In this document: positions 1 through 9,263 of the stretch, piece after piece
Layout of the letters: every line of letters begins with the position of its first letter
Numbering within the stretch: the first letter of the stretch is position 1
Assembly (NCBI GenBank): GCA_963765585.1
Contig: CAVXXB010000001.1
Coordinates: 62,001 to 126,000 of the forward strand
Length of the DNA: 64,000 nucleotides
Direction: 5' to 3'
Source of the DNA: CAVXXB01 sp963765585
GTDB taxonomy: Bacteria; Calditrichota; Calditrichia; JAJRVZ01
Made by a program: the position numbers and the translations under genes
The notes under the pieces: model-generated
What the model saw: only the letters and a program-made list of their open reading frames with translations
Told to the model about the DNA's origin: nothing
Database searches by the model: none

Positions 1-156
1 CCTCTTGACCATATTCCTTTCAACATTTCTTTAGCTACAATATTAAGATAAATGAAATTTCCAACTCATGTCGATTGTACAAAATCCGTCTTTTAGTTCC
101 TCAATAACTGTAAAGAGTCTTGGTGCAGTATTACGAATGGTTTTTTTTCGTATCAT
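1..156 (-). CDS. PAS-domain sensor protein, N-terminal part, frameshifted
   Basis: The gene runs off the left edge, so only about 50 codons are visible. From the ATG at 156 the protein reads LFTVIEELKDGFCTIDMSWK, which fits the start of a PAS domain (conserved DG, then a hydrophobic-Asp step). The frame then hits a stop. One base less in the AAATTT stretch at 55-60 lets it continue as FIYLNIVAKEMLKGIWSR, the expected next PAS strand and helix (Y-L-N-x-x-A). Its start codon overlaps the stop of the upstream small membrane protein as ATGA, which suggests translational coupling. PAS-bearing genes of this kind are usually histidine kinases or other sensors, but the effector domain is outside the window. 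Confidence 0.5.
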
Positions 157-419
157 TTGTTTACTTTTTTCTTAAAAAATATTCCGATGGCCTGATACCA
201 TCTTTTATGCCATGTCATAATTGCTAAAAGTAATGATATTATTGTAGCAATAATAAGCAACACCACGCTTAACCTTAAAAAAACAGTAAACTTATTAAAG
301 AAAAATAAATATACGCCCAAAAATAAAATTATACTAGATACGATTAAAGCGGTGTTTCGGTTTAAATGTGAATAGAATTCAATAATGAGCCCTCGTCTTG
401 GCTTATCCATAAAATCCAT
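153..419 (-). CDS. Small two-helix membrane protein
   Basis: The 88-residue protein has a short basic N-terminus (DKPRRG), two hydrophobic segments at about residues 23-41 and 48-68, and a Lys-rich tail (KKKVNK), so it should sit in the inner membrane with both ends in the cytoplasm. I do not recognise a family. No clear ribosome site precedes the ATG. Support for it being real comes from its TGA stop overlapping the ATG of the PAS-sensor gene by four bases, the usual sign of a coupled gene pair. The surrounding DNA is much more AT-rich than the rest of the window, which weakens any judgement based on hydrophobicity alone. Confidence 0.45.
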   Translation of the reverse strand: MDFMDKPRRGLIIEFYSHLNRNTALIVSSIILFLGVYLFFFNKFTVFLRLSVVLLIIATIISLLLAIMTWHKRWYQAIGIFFKKKVNK

Positions 420-491
420 GTAATAACTAATAATTTTTTATATAATTTTCATTTTCTTTTGAACTTCGGATCTATTAAGATAATTTACTCT

Positions 492-1143
492 TCATATAAA
501 TAATATGGTAATAATTAAGTATAAAAGAAAATTAAAATATTGTGCAAAATAGTGAAATAATAATTCATTTTGAGAACTAAAATTGTGAAATATTTCCAGT
601 CCGATTATGATAGTACAAACTGATAAAATATTAGGTAAATATTCAGAAAAAATTATTTTCATTTTAGTATATTGATACCAGAATATTGCAAAATAGAGAA
701 AAGTTAAGCAAATTGGGTATAATTGTAACTTTTTGAGAAAAGAGGATCATAGGAGAATTTCATATGTTCCCAAAATAAATATTGGTAGAATAATGTTACA
801 ATTGAAATCACCAATCGAAGCCAAAGAATAGGGCAATAAATAGTAACTTTAACTTTCCTTGAAATGGGGAAACAATGAGAGAAAAAATAAATAAAATGTA
901 AAACACAGTTGAAATTTCTCAAAAAAATATAAATGCATATGAAAATTTATAAAATTGAAAATGTATCTGAAAAATTATGGAAAAAACTAAAGATATAGAA
1001 AAAATTGTATATGCAGTAATCACTGTAAACCAAATTGATATAAAATGGTTAAGACTCTATTGTTAGCGCTATATCCGAATGAAGCCCATCCCAAAACCGA
1101 AATAAAAAAATAAGATTAATATTAATAAAATAAATAAACTCAT
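492..1143 (-). pseudogene. Possible decayed multi-pass membrane protein gene
   Basis: This AT-rich stretch has no intact long frame. Read from the ATG at 1143 it gives hydrophobic segments spread over all three frames. One begins at the ATG, and another long one is open from 746 to the stop at 492 and contains LPNILSVCTIIIGLEIF. Joined, they would make roughly 215 codons of membrane protein, which could be the remnant of something like a polysaccharide polymerase. The caution is strong: the minus strand here is very T-rich, and such DNA encodes Phe, Ile, Leu and Tyr in any frame by chance. A 72-residue frame at 704-922 overlaps it and is not more convincing. The rest of 420-1267 shows nothing else. 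Confidence 0.2.
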
Positions 1144-1267
1144 GATTCACAATGAGGAATTAAATTTAAGCATTACATTAAGAACTATAATAAAAACAAT
1201 TCAATAATGCATATTAATAATAGATTTTAAATTTATTTTTTTTCATTTAATATAGTTCATTAATTAT

Positions 1268-2554
1268 TTACGAAATATATGATCTCACTTTATTTACTTC
1301 CACTCTTTCCTGTTTCATAGAATCCCGATAGCGAATGGTTACAGTATTATTTTCAAGAGTTTCATTATCCACTGTTACACAAAAGGGTGTCCCTGCTTCA
1401 TCCATTCTTCGATAACGACGACCGATGGCACCTTTTTCATCATAAAATACACGGAATTTACCACCTAAATCATCAGCAATTTTGTGCGCAATCTCAGGCA
1501 TTCCATCTTTTTTTACCAATGGAAATACAGCTACTCTGATCGGCGCTATCTCCGGAGCAAATTTCAATACCACACGCTCCTCCTCTTCTTCATAGGCATC
1601 AATCAGTACCGCCAGTAGTGTTCTATCACATCCTATCGAAGTTTCAATGATATACGGTATATACTTCTCACCACGTCCATCATCAAAATAGCGTAAATCC
1701 TTTCCCGAGAACTCCTGGTGACGAGTTAAATCAAAATTGGTGCGATTATGTATACCCTCAATCTCCTGCCAATCAAACGGAAACTCATATTCTATATCAA
1801 AAGCCTTTTTTGCATAATGCGCTAACTCATTCTTACCATGTTCATGAAAGCGAAGCTTCTCTTTTTTAATACCCAGACGGGTAAACCACTTTAGCCGCTC
1901 CTCTTTCCAATACTCGAACCATTTTTCATCTTCTTCAGGATTTACAAAAAATTGCATCTCCATTTGTTCAAATTCACGAGTGCGAAATGTAAAATTCCCT
2001 GGAGTGATTTCATTTCTAAATGCCTTACCAATCTGTGCAATTCCAAATGGTATCTTTTGCCTGGCAGACTCGCGTACATTATGAAAATTCACATAAATAC
2101 CCTGCGCTGTTTCCGGGCGCATGTATACCACGTTAGCTTCATTTTCGACAGGCCCCATAAAGGTCTTGAACATTAAATTAAATTTTCGTGAATCAGTCAA
2201 TTCACCACCACATACGGGACATTTATCACTATTTGTTAACTGATCTTCTTTAAATCTGTTTTTACACTTCTTGCAGTCAACAAGCGGATCAGTAAAACCT
2301 TCAATGTGACCCGAAGCTTCCCACACTCTGGGATGCATTAAAATACTCGCATCCAGCCCTTCTATATCATCCCGCTCGTATACCAGTGACCGCCACCAAA
2401 GATCTTTTATGTTTTTTTTAAGTTCAATACCTAACGGTCCGTAATCGTAACAACTGTTGATGCCGCCATATATTTCACTACTTTGAAAAATAAATCCTCT
2501 TCTTTTACAAAGCGATACTAATTTTTCCATTACCCCTGATTCTTTCTTGCTCAA
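1268..2554 (-). CDS. glyQS: Glycyl-tRNA synthetase (single-chain class II type)
   Basis: The enzyme charges tRNA-Gly with glycine in the cytoplasm. At 428 residues it is the single-chain dimeric form found in eukaryotes, archaea and some bacteria, not the two-subunit form. Visible marks are the N-terminal YGGINSCYDYGPLG, a zinc ribbon with Cys94, Cys97, Cys112 and Cys115, motif 2 (GKAFRNEITP, then FRTREFEQMEMQFF near 189-203), motif 3 (ETSIGCDRTLLAVL) and a C-terminal anticodon-binding domain. AGGGAGG lies eight bases before the ATG and fixes the start. It is the last gene of the long minus-strand run, 24 bases after recO. Confidence 0.97.
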   Translation of the reverse strand: MSKKESGVMEKLVSLCKRRGFIFQSSEIYGGINSCYDYGPLGIELKKNIKDLWWRSLVYERDDIEGLDASILMHPRVWEASGHIEGFTDPLVDCKKCKNRFKEDQLTNSDKCPVCGGELTDSRKFNLMFKTFMGPVENEANVVYMRPETAQGIYVNFHNVRESARQKIPFGIAQIGKAFRNEITPGNFTFRTREFEQMEMQFFVNPEEDEKWFEYWKEERLKWFTRLGIKKEKLRFHEHGKNELAHYAKKAFDIEYEFPFDWQEIEGIHNRTNFDLTRHQEFSGKDLRYFDDGRGEKYIPYIIETSIGCDRTLLAVLIDAYEEEEERVVLKFAPEIAPIRVAVFPLVKKDGMPEIAHKIADDLGGKFRVFYDEKGAIGRRYRRMDEAGTPFCVTVDNETLENNTVTIRYRDSMKQERVEVNKVRSYIS

Positions 2555-2578
2555 AACAACCTCCCTAATTAGAAAAAC

Positions 2579-3337
2579 TTATTGTTGATAATTTTCTAAT
2601 AAACTTAATCCATTTAATATCAATTTTTGATCCGTATGAAAACGTAAATACTCAAGTAAAAAATTGGTGAATTCTATATCCTCATTTTCAGGCATTTTGA
2701 TGTTGAGTAATTTTTTATATGGAGTTTTCTGTAAATTTTCCAGATATTCTATTAGTTGGGCGTTAATCTTCTGTTTTTCTCCATATTCATTCTGACATTT
2801 GCTACAAATAACAGCTCCATTCTGAAAAGAAAAATACCTGCTTGCCCCTGATATCTTATCATCACATTTAAAACATTTATTGAACTGGGGACGAAACCCA
2901 AGGAAAGAAGTTAATTTTAAAATAAAGTACCAAAACGCTATTTCTGTTTTTTCCTCTGTCTCAATAAATTTTATAATATAGTTTAAAAAATCAAAAAATA
3001 CTGGTTCTGAATCCGCATGTGTAAAAAAAACATTTATTAATTCAATTATACTGTATGCATAGGCTGTTTTTCTCAAATCTGATCGAAGTCTGTGAAAACT
3101 ATCTTCCAGAGATGCCTTCCCTAAAATCTGTAACTCCCGGTTGGGTGAAAAATAAACCACTGCCTCAACCAAATTCAGAGTTTCAATTATTCCAAGATAA
3201 TCACTATTTTTCTTGCGTGCCCCCTTTACAATAACATCAATTCTTCCCTCATCACGAGTGAAAAATGTTATAATTTTACTCGTTTCTCTCCAATCCATCG
3301 ATCGTGTAACAAATGCTAGGGTTTTAAGTTGTTCCAT
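2579..3337 (-). CDS. recO: DNA repair protein RecO
   Basis: RecO anneals single-stranded DNA and, with RecR, loads RecA onto SSB-coated strands in the RecFOR recombination pathway. The 252-residue length is normal. The N-terminal OB fold (MEQLKTLAFVTRSMDWRETS, then FFTRDEGRIDVIVKGARK) and a later helical part are visible. A four-cysteine zinc site lies at Cys155, Cys158, Cys178 and Cys181. It starts only three bases after mgtE, so the two should be translated from one message, with glyQS following. Confidence 0.93.
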   Translation of the reverse strand: MEQLKTLAFVTRSMDWRETSKIITFFTRDEGRIDVIVKGARKKNSDYLGIIETLNLVEAVVYFSPNRELQILGKASLEDSFHRLRSDLRKTAYAYSIIELINVFFTHADSEPVFFDFLNYIIKFIETEEKTEIAFWYFILKLTSFLGFRPQFNKCFKCDDKISGASRYFSFQNGAVICSKCQNEYGEKQKINAQLIEYLENLQKTPYKKLLNIKMPENEDIEFTNFLLEYLRFHTDQKLILNGLSLLENYQQ

Positions 3338-3340
3338 ATT

Positions 3341-4705
3341 TTAAAGATAATAAGGCATGGTGGCAGTAATGATTGCAAGATATATAAGTAAACCAAGAAT
3401 ATCGTTGAATGTAGTTATGAAAGGTCCGGATGCCATTGCCGGATCTATATTCATCCGTTTCAAAACGAAGGGAATAAGTCCACCAAATAGTGTGGCCTGC
3501 AATATAACAAGATTCAGTGAAATACCAATAATCAGCCCCATAATAAAATTATTCATCCAAAAAGTAACAAACATGGTCATCAATACAGCAAAGACAAAAC
3601 CAATAAACAAAGAAACTCGAAGCTCTTTGAAAAATCTTCTCCATGTACTCTTTATAGAAATTTCACCGGTTGCTAATCCTCGGATAACAATTATCGAAGA
3701 TTGAATTCCCCCATTTCCCCCCATTGCCATTATAACAGGCATAAAAAAGGTAAGTGCAATGATTTGTGCAAGAGTTGCCTCGAATTGTTTTATTACAAGT
3801 GCCGCAATTAATTGCCCTATAAAAGCTATAAATAACCATGGCAATCTAAACCACGATACTTTTAGAAAAGACTCTTCCTGTATTTCTTCATCGTTTGCTC
3901 CGGCAAATATTGAAATATCCTCAGATGCCTCCTCCTCCAAAACATCAATAATATCATCAATAGTTATTTGGCCGACTAATTGCCCATTATCATTCACAAC
4001 CGGCAATGCAACCAGATCATATTTTCGGAATAAAATGGATATCTCCTCCTGATCCATCATTGTGGGAACAGAACGGATATCACGAACCATAATGGACTCT
4101 ATTTCATCTTTGCCTTTGGCTAATACCAGGTCCGTCAAAGAAACATTACCCATCAAAACGTTATATTTATTCACGACCCACACAGTATGTATTGTTTCCA
4201 GTTCCTCCTTGGCCTTGCGAATTTCTTTTATTGTCTGTTTAACCGTTGTATTGTTTCGCACGGCAACATACTCAAGAGCCATGATGCCACCGGCAGTATC
4301 CTCATCATAATTCAGTAACTCCTTAACCTCTTCAGAGACATCTGCCGGAACCTGATCTAGCACACGACTTGCTACTTCATCCGGAAGATCAGATATCAAA
4401 TCTGCGGCATCATCAGAATCCATTTGATCAACCAGGTCAGAGATCTGAGTATGTGAAATATCTTCTAACAGTTGTTCTACAATTGGTTGATCTAATTCGG
4501 TAAGTACAGAACTGGCCATCTCCGTTGGCAACAGGTTAAACAGATACTTTCGATCATCCTTTTTTAATTCATTAAAAATTCTCGAGATGTCAGCTGGATG
4601 AAGATCTACCAAAATATTAACAAGAACACCATGATTTCGCTTATCGATTAAATCACGGATATCAGTTATTATTTCCGTAATTTCAATATCAGGTACAAAT
4701 TTCAT
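3341..4705 (-). CDS. mgtE: Magnesium transporter MgtE
   Basis: MgtE is a Mg2+-gated magnesium channel of the inner membrane. The 454-residue protein has the full family layout: an N-terminal helical superhelix (about 1-130, with the DLHPADIS motif), a pair of CBS domains (about 135-255) that sense cytosolic Mg2+, and five C-terminal membrane helices (about 285-454). The membrane part shows the conserved MGGNGG stretch, FGGLIPF and DPAMASGPFITTFND, the last helping form the ion pore. It lies four bases after rsmA in a tight gene run. Nothing suggests an Mg2+ riboswitch upstream, because the gene follows rsmA with no leader. Confidence 0.96.
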   Translation of the reverse strand: MKFVPDIEITEIITDIRDLIDKRNHGVLVNILVDLHPADISRIFNELKKDDRKYLFNLLPTEMASSVLTELDQPIVEQLLEDISHTQISDLVDQMDSDDAADLISDLPDEVASRVLDQVPADVSEEVKELLNYDEDTAGGIMALEYVAVRNNTTVKQTIKEIRKAKEELETIHTVWVVNKYNVLMGNVSLTDLVLAKGKDEIESIMVRDIRSVPTMMDQEEISILFRKYDLVALPVVNDNGQLVGQITIDDIIDVLEEEASEDISIFAGANDEEIQEESFLKVSWFRLPWLFIAFIGQLIAALVIKQFEATLAQIIALTFFMPVIMAMGGNGGIQSSIIVIRGLATGEISIKSTWRRFFKELRVSLFIGFVFAVLMTMFVTFWMNNFIMGLIIGISLNLVILQATLFGGLIPFVLKRMNIDPAMASGPFITTFNDILGLLIYLAIITATMPYYL

Positions 4706-4709
4706 TTCT

Positions 4710-5519
4710 CTAAAAAACCTTTTTTAAATCAAATATCTCATTTGACAGCGCGATGAAATTGCTCGCTGTTAGTTCTTCTGGCCTTCTGCTTAAATCCTGA
4801 CACTTTATTATGTCGGTAATTTTTACACCAACAACCCGCTTCAAACTGTTATGAAGCATCTTTCTTCTTGTCTGAAACGTACCCTGTACAATAGTCTTTA
4901 ATAATTCATAATCCTTTATATCGTTCAATTCATGGAAAAAATCAATTGATATTACCGCCGAATCCACTTTGGGCCTGGGGAAAAAATTTTCCTTCTTTAC
5001 ATTGAATTCTTTCCTAACAAGACCATGTACTGCTGTTAACACAGATAATATTCCATATTCTTTGTTTCCAGGATTGGCGACTATTCTATCTGCAACTTCC
5101 TTTTGGACCATTAAAACAGCTTTTGACACTTCTTTAAAATTGTCTAAAAGTTTAAACAAAATGCTTGATGTCAGATTATATGGGATATTTCCAATTACTT
5201 TAATTTTTGTCCCAAGAATTCTTAATTCATCAAGTCGAAGATCCAGGAAATCCAACTGTTTAATTTTATAATTTGTGTCTCTGCAGGTCAGATCCTGCAA
5301 AATATCAATCAAACGAGGATCAATTTCTACAGCAATTAACTGCTTGGGGCCCGCATTCAATAATAATTTCGTTAACACACCCTTTCCGGCACCAATTTCA
5401 ATTATATTATCATTTTCTTTAGGCTCCAGAGCGGCAACAATTTTTTCAGCAATCCCTATATTTAGTAAAAAGTTCTGGCCAAATCTTTTTAATGGTTTTA
5501 TCTGTTCGGACATTCTCAC
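4710..5519 (-). CDS. rsmA: 16S rRNA dimethyladenosine transferase (RsmA/KsgA)
   Basis: The enzyme dimethylates the two adjacent adenines of the 3' terminal hairpin of 16S rRNA during small-subunit maturation, using S-adenosylmethionine. The family marks are GQNFLL near the N-terminus, the SAM site IIEIGAGKGVLTKLL (about 39-53) and the catalytic NIPYNLTS motif (near 112). The first in-frame start is a GTG at 5519, whose codon overlaps the tatD stop as GTGA; an ATG at 5513 is an equally possible start two codons later. The overlap implies coupling to tatD. Confidence 0.95.
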   Translation of the reverse strand: MRMSEQIKPLKRFGQNFLLNIGIAEKIVAALEPKENDNIIEIGAGKGVLTKLLLNAGPKQLIAVEIDPRLIDILQDLTCRDTNYKIKQLDFLDLRLDELRILGTKIKVIGNIPYNLTSSILFKLLDNFKEVSKAVLMVQKEVADRIVANPGNKEYGILSVLTAVHGLVRKEFNVKKENFFPRPKVDSAVISIDFFHELNDIKDYELLKTIVQGTFQTRRKMLHNSLKRVVGVKITDIIKCQDLSRRPEELTASNFIALSNEIFDLKKVF

Positions 5520-6280
5520 TTAAGTCCAAATAAATTTATCGCATTATCACTGGTGATCTCAGCAAGTTCTTCGAGAGGTACTCCCTTTAATTTCGCTATT
5601 TTTTCTGCAGTATACTTCACATATGCCGGTTCGTTTCTCTTACCACGGAATGGCACCGGTGTTAAAAATGGGCTATCTGTTTCTAAAAGTAATTGCTTTA
5701 GTGGTACATGATCTATCAGACGTATGAAATTGGTGTTTTTAAATGTAATCACACCCGTAAATGAGATATAAAAATTGTGCGCCAGTGCCTCTTCAAGAAA
5801 CTCCATTGACCCTGTAAATGAATGAAGAATAACGCCATTTGATCCCGCTTTTTCTTCTTTTAAGATTTTCAAAACATCTTCATGGGCATCACGGTTGTGC
5901 ACTATAATTGGCAGATGAACCTTTTTAGCGAATCTGATTTGTTTTCGAAACACATCTTGTTGAATTTCTTTTGAAACGTACATTCGATAATAATCGAGAC
6001 CAATCTCACCTATTGCCACAACCTTATCATGAGCAGATAACTGTTCAATTTTCTCCAGATCTGAATTATCTTTAAGATTAGAATCATTGGGATGAACTCC
6101 AACGGCGGCATATACAATAGCATACTTTTCAGCGAGTGATATTGCCATTTGGGAAGTTTCTACATCCGTTCCGATATCGATAATCGAGTTTACTTTATTT
6201 TTGATTGCCCGTTGCAAAACAAGTTCACGGTCTTCATCAAACTGATCAAAATGTATATGGCTGTGAGTATCAATAAACAT
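5516..6280 (-). CDS. tatD: TatD family metal-dependent hydrolase/DNase
   Basis: TatD proteins are metal-dependent TIM-barrel hydrolases with 3'-5' exonuclease activity reported for E. coli TatD. The 254-residue protein shows metal-binding His6 and His8 (FIDTHSHIHFD), the GEIGLDYYR motif with its conserved Glu, IVHNRDAHEDVL, HSFTG and the late ETDSPFLTPVPFRGKRNEP block. It follows metG by 21 bases and overlaps the GTG start of rsmA by four bases. A metG-tatD-rsmA order is common in bacteria. Confidence 0.95.
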   Translation of the reverse strand: MFIDTHSHIHFDQFDEDRELVLQRAIKNKVNSIIDIGTDVETSQMAISLAEKYAIVYAAVGVHPNDSNLKDNSDLEKIEQLSAHDKVVAIGEIGLDYYRMYVSKEIQQDVFRKQIRFAKKVHLPIIVHNRDAHEDVLKILKEEKAGSNGVILHSFTGSMEFLEEALAHNFYISFTGVITFKNTNFIRLIDHVPLKQLLLETDSPFLTPVPFRGKRNEPAYVKYTAEKIAKLKGVPLEELAEITSDNAINLFGLK

Positions 6281-6301
6281 TTTCTACTTTTCCAATCATA
6301 G

Positions 6302-8356
6302 TTAAGAGATTTGTGCACCATTTGAAATCTGGCCATCAGGGATTAGTAAACTTAATTCATCATCACTTTTTGCTGCCAGGAGCATACCATGAGATAGTTC
6401 TCCTTTGATTTTGGCGGGGATCAGGTTCTTAACTATGATAATTTTTTTACCCATCAATTGTTCTGCCGAATAATGTTTGGCTATTCCGGCTATAATTTGA
6501 CGTTTTTCATTTCCGACATCAACTGTAAGTTTCAACAACCGATCTGCATTTTTCACCGGTTCAACTGAACAAATTTCTGCCACTCTTAAATCAAGTTTTT
6601 TAAACTCATCAATTGATATAATACCAACATCCTCAGAATCTGCTTCTTTTTCAGAAGGGATTAATAATGCCAGTTCTCTTTCAATTTCCTTGTCATCAAT
6701 TTTTTTAAATATAATTTCCGGAGTATTTAATTCTTGATTTGGCACTAAGGACAGTTTGCCTGCCGCATTCCAGTCCAAAGCCTCAAATTGATCGAGATTT
6801 AATATCTTTCTGATTTTTTTACCTGTAAACGGAATTACCGGATCAAAAAGTATTGAAAGACTTTTTACTGTTTCCAAAGATAAATATAGCGTTGTGGCAC
6901 ATTCAGTTTTGTTGTTCTTGATAGTTTCCCAAGGTTTTTTATCATTAAAATACTTATTTGCTGCCCGGGCAATATCCATCATCTCTTTTAGTGCCTGTCT
7001 TAATGTAAATGTGTCAATAAGTTTTCCGATTCGTGCAGGTGCTTCATGCAAATTTTTTATTAATGCCTCATCTTCAGAATCATATTTTCCCGGTGTAGGA
7101 ACCCGGCCATCAAAATATTTAAAACAAAACGTTAGGGTTCGATTAACAAAATTACCTAAAATATCGGCCAACTCATTATTATGTCTTGCCTGAAAATCCT
7201 TCCAGGAAAAATCTGAATCCTTTGTTTCAGGAAGATTGCTAGTAAGACAATACCGGAGGGAATCCGGTTCAAAATTTTTTAAATAGTCTTCCAGCCAAAC
7301 GGCATAATTTCTACTTGTGGAGAGTTTGTCCCCCTCCAGATTTAAAAATTCATTTGCAGGAACGTTTTCTGGTAAGACATAATCACCATGCGCCTGTAGC
7401 ATTGCGGGAAAAATAATACAATGAAATACAATATTATCCTTACCAATAAAGTGGATTAAACGGGTGTCCTTTTTTTGCCAATAATCTCGCCATAGTTCCG
7501 GTTTTCCTATTTCAACAGCCCATTCTTTTGTTGCCGATATGTACCCAATGGGTGCATCAAACCATACATAGAGGACCTTCCCCTCAGCATTGACACCGGC
7601 CTTTTGAGCAACATCGCGAGGAACTTCCACTCCCCAAGGCAAATCCCGGGTAACCGCCCGGTCATTCAATCCCTGTTCAAACCAACTCCTAATTTGCCCC
7701 AGCACATTTGTTTTCCATTCCGGGTGGCCATTTATCCATTCCTCAAGTGCCGGCTGATATTTTGCAAGCGGCAAATACCAATGTGTAGATTCCTTTAATT
7801 CTGGCTTTGAATTAGTAATGGCACTGCGAGGATTAATTAAATCCATGGGACTCAGTGAAGATCCACATTTTTCACATTGATCTCCATATGCATCTTCAAA
7901 ACCACAACCCGGGTTGGGACATGTTCCGCGAACAAGCCTGTCAGCTAAAAATATTTTTGCCTCAGCATCATACAGTTGTTTATCTGTCTTCAGTATAAAG
8001 TCATTTTTTTTAGATAAAGTGCGGAAAAAGTCCTGGCTTGTTTCATGATGAACCTCAGAGGAGGTTCTGCCATAATAATCAAAACCTATTCCAAATTCTT
8101 TAAAACTTTCTTTATTTCTTTTATGATAACGATCAACTATTTCCTGAGGGGAAACACCTTCATTTCGCGCGCGAAGCATGATTGGCACCCCATGTTCATC
8201 TGAACCACAGATATAGATGATGTCATTATTATTTAATCTGTGATATCGTACAAATATGTCTGCCGGTAAATACGCACCAGCCAAGTGTCCCAGATGTATT
8301 GGACCATTGGCATATGGCAAGGCACCTGTCACTAGAATTCTTTTTTTGCCAGACAA
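6302..8356 (-). CDS. metG: Methionyl-tRNA synthetase
   Basis: The enzyme charges both initiator and elongator tRNA-Met. The 684 residues hold the HIGH motif as HLGH (21-24), a cysteine-rich zinc knuckle (CPNPGCGFED, later CEKCG), the KMSKS loop in the variant form KLSTS, an anticodon-binding helical domain and a C-terminal EMAPII-like tRNA-binding domain (about 585-684, with LDLRVAEI). The start is a TTG: AGGA lies eight bases before it and the next codons give SGKKRILVTGALPYANGP, exactly where the family begins, with no upstream ATG. It follows ricT by about 90 bases. Confidence 0.96.
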   Translation of the reverse strand: MSGKKRILVTGALPYANGPIHLGHLAGAYLPADIFVRYHRLNNNDIIYICGSDEHGVPIMLRARNEGVSPQEIVDRYHKRNKESFKEFGIGFDYYGRTSSEVHHETSQDFFRTLSKKNDFILKTDKQLYDAEAKIFLADRLVRGTCPNPGCGFEDAYGDQCEKCGSSLSPMDLINPRSAITNSKPELKESTHWYLPLAKYQPALEEWINGHPEWKTNVLGQIRSWFEQGLNDRAVTRDLPWGVEVPRDVAQKAGVNAEGKVLYVWFDAPIGYISATKEWAVEIGKPELWRDYWQKKDTRLIHFIGKDNIVFHCIIFPAMLQAHGDYVLPENVPANEFLNLEGDKLSTSRNYAVWLEDYLKNFEPDSLRYCLTSNLPETKDSDFSWKDFQARHNNELADILGNFVNRTLTFCFKYFDGRVPTPGKYDSEDEALIKNLHEAPARIGKLIDTFTLRQALKEMMDIARAANKYFNDKKPWETIKNNKTECATTLYLSLETVKSLSILFDPVIPFTGKKIRKILNLDQFEALDWNAAGKLSLVPNQELNTPEIIFKKIDDKEIERELALLIPSEKEADSEDVGIISIDEFKKLDLRVAEICSVEPVKNADRLLKLTVDVGNEKRQIIAGIAKHYSAEQLMGKKIIIVKNLIPAKIKGELSHGMLLAAKSDDELSLLIPDGQISNGAQIS

Positions 8357-8444
8357 TTTATAAATCCTTATTTGATTTTTTTAGAGCGAGGAATATACAT
8401 ACTACTCAGACTTAGAACAAACCTTGATGTAAAATATGAAGATT

Positions 8445-9263
8445 CTATGTTTTAGAAGTGTTTTTATTTTTTTTTAATTCATTCAATTTATATTGCTCAT
8501 ATTCATCACCCTCAAAGCGTAATAGTACTTCTTCATTGAAGATATCCACCTTGTCCACATATCCAACACCGCGATCTGTTTGGATCGGAGAATCCAGTGC
8601 CGGGAATTTTTTTAGAGAAGCTGAATAAAATCCCTTTTCGTGCAACAAGCAACACTTTAACCTGCTGCAGATACCACATATTTTTGAGGGATTCATTGGC
8701 AGATTTTGCTGTTTGGCATCTGTAGTGGTTATTGGAGAAAATGAATCCATAAATGATGCACAGCAAATCTGTTTTCCACAGATCCCAATTCCTCCCAGTT
8801 TTTTGGCCTCTTCACGAACACTTATTTGCCGGAGCTCAATTCGTGTTCTGTATTTACTGGCCAAATCCTTAACCAATTCACGAAAATCGACTCTCTGTGC
8901 GGATGTAAAATAAAATGTTACTTTATTTGTATCAAATTGATATTCAACATCCACCAGTTTCATATTTAGATTTCGGCGTTCAATATATTCTTTTGCAATC
9001 TCAAAGGCTTTTTCCTCCTCCGCCCGGTTTTTTTCCATTTTTTCCAAATCCTCAGAATTTGCGCCGCGCACAATATTCTTTGGCTCATCTTTCATATCTT
9101 TTAACATTACCAGACGACCTGTTTGGGTAACAAATCCCAAATCAATACCTTTATCTACTTCAACGATTACATAATCACCAATCTTTATATCGAGCTCTTG
9201 CGAGTTAAGAAAATATCCTTTTCGGTTGCGTTTAAATGATGTTTCTACAACTTCAGGTGACAT
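8445..9263 (-). CDS. ricT: PSP1 domain protein, RicT/YaaT family
   Basis: The 272-residue protein belongs to the PSP1 C-terminal domain family. In Bacillus the homologue RicT (YaaT) joins RicA and RicF in a complex with Fe-S clusters that affects RNA maturation. The cysteine-rich core is present: GIGICGKQICCASFM and then KICGICSRLKCCLLHE. The N-terminus (GYFLNSQELDIKIGDYVIVE) and the EVDKGIDLGFVT motif fit. The ATG has GGAG eight bases before it and overlaps the end of holB by 11 bases. The holB-ricT pairing is conserved in many bacteria. No RicA or RicF partner is seen in this window. Confidence 0.9.
   Translation of the reverse strand: MSPEVVETSFKRNRKGYFLNSQELDIKIGDYVIVEVDKGIDLGFVTQTGRLVMLKDMKDEPKNIVRGANSEDLEKMEKNRAEEEKAFEIAKEYIERRNLNMKLVDVEYQFDTNKVTFYFTSAQRVDFRELVKDLASKYRTRIELRQISVREEAKKLGGIGICGKQICCASFMDSFSPITTTDAKQQNLPMNPSKICGICSRLKCCLLHEKGFYSASLKKFPALDSPIQTDRGVGYVDKVDIFNEEVLLRFEGDEYEQYKLNELKKNKNTSKT

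Noticed and set aside
3357..4310. Plus-strand frames opposite mgtE and similar ones opposite rho, lptD, metG and the RND gene
   Set aside because: They lie wholly inside well-identified genes, lack ribosome sites and have low-quality composition.
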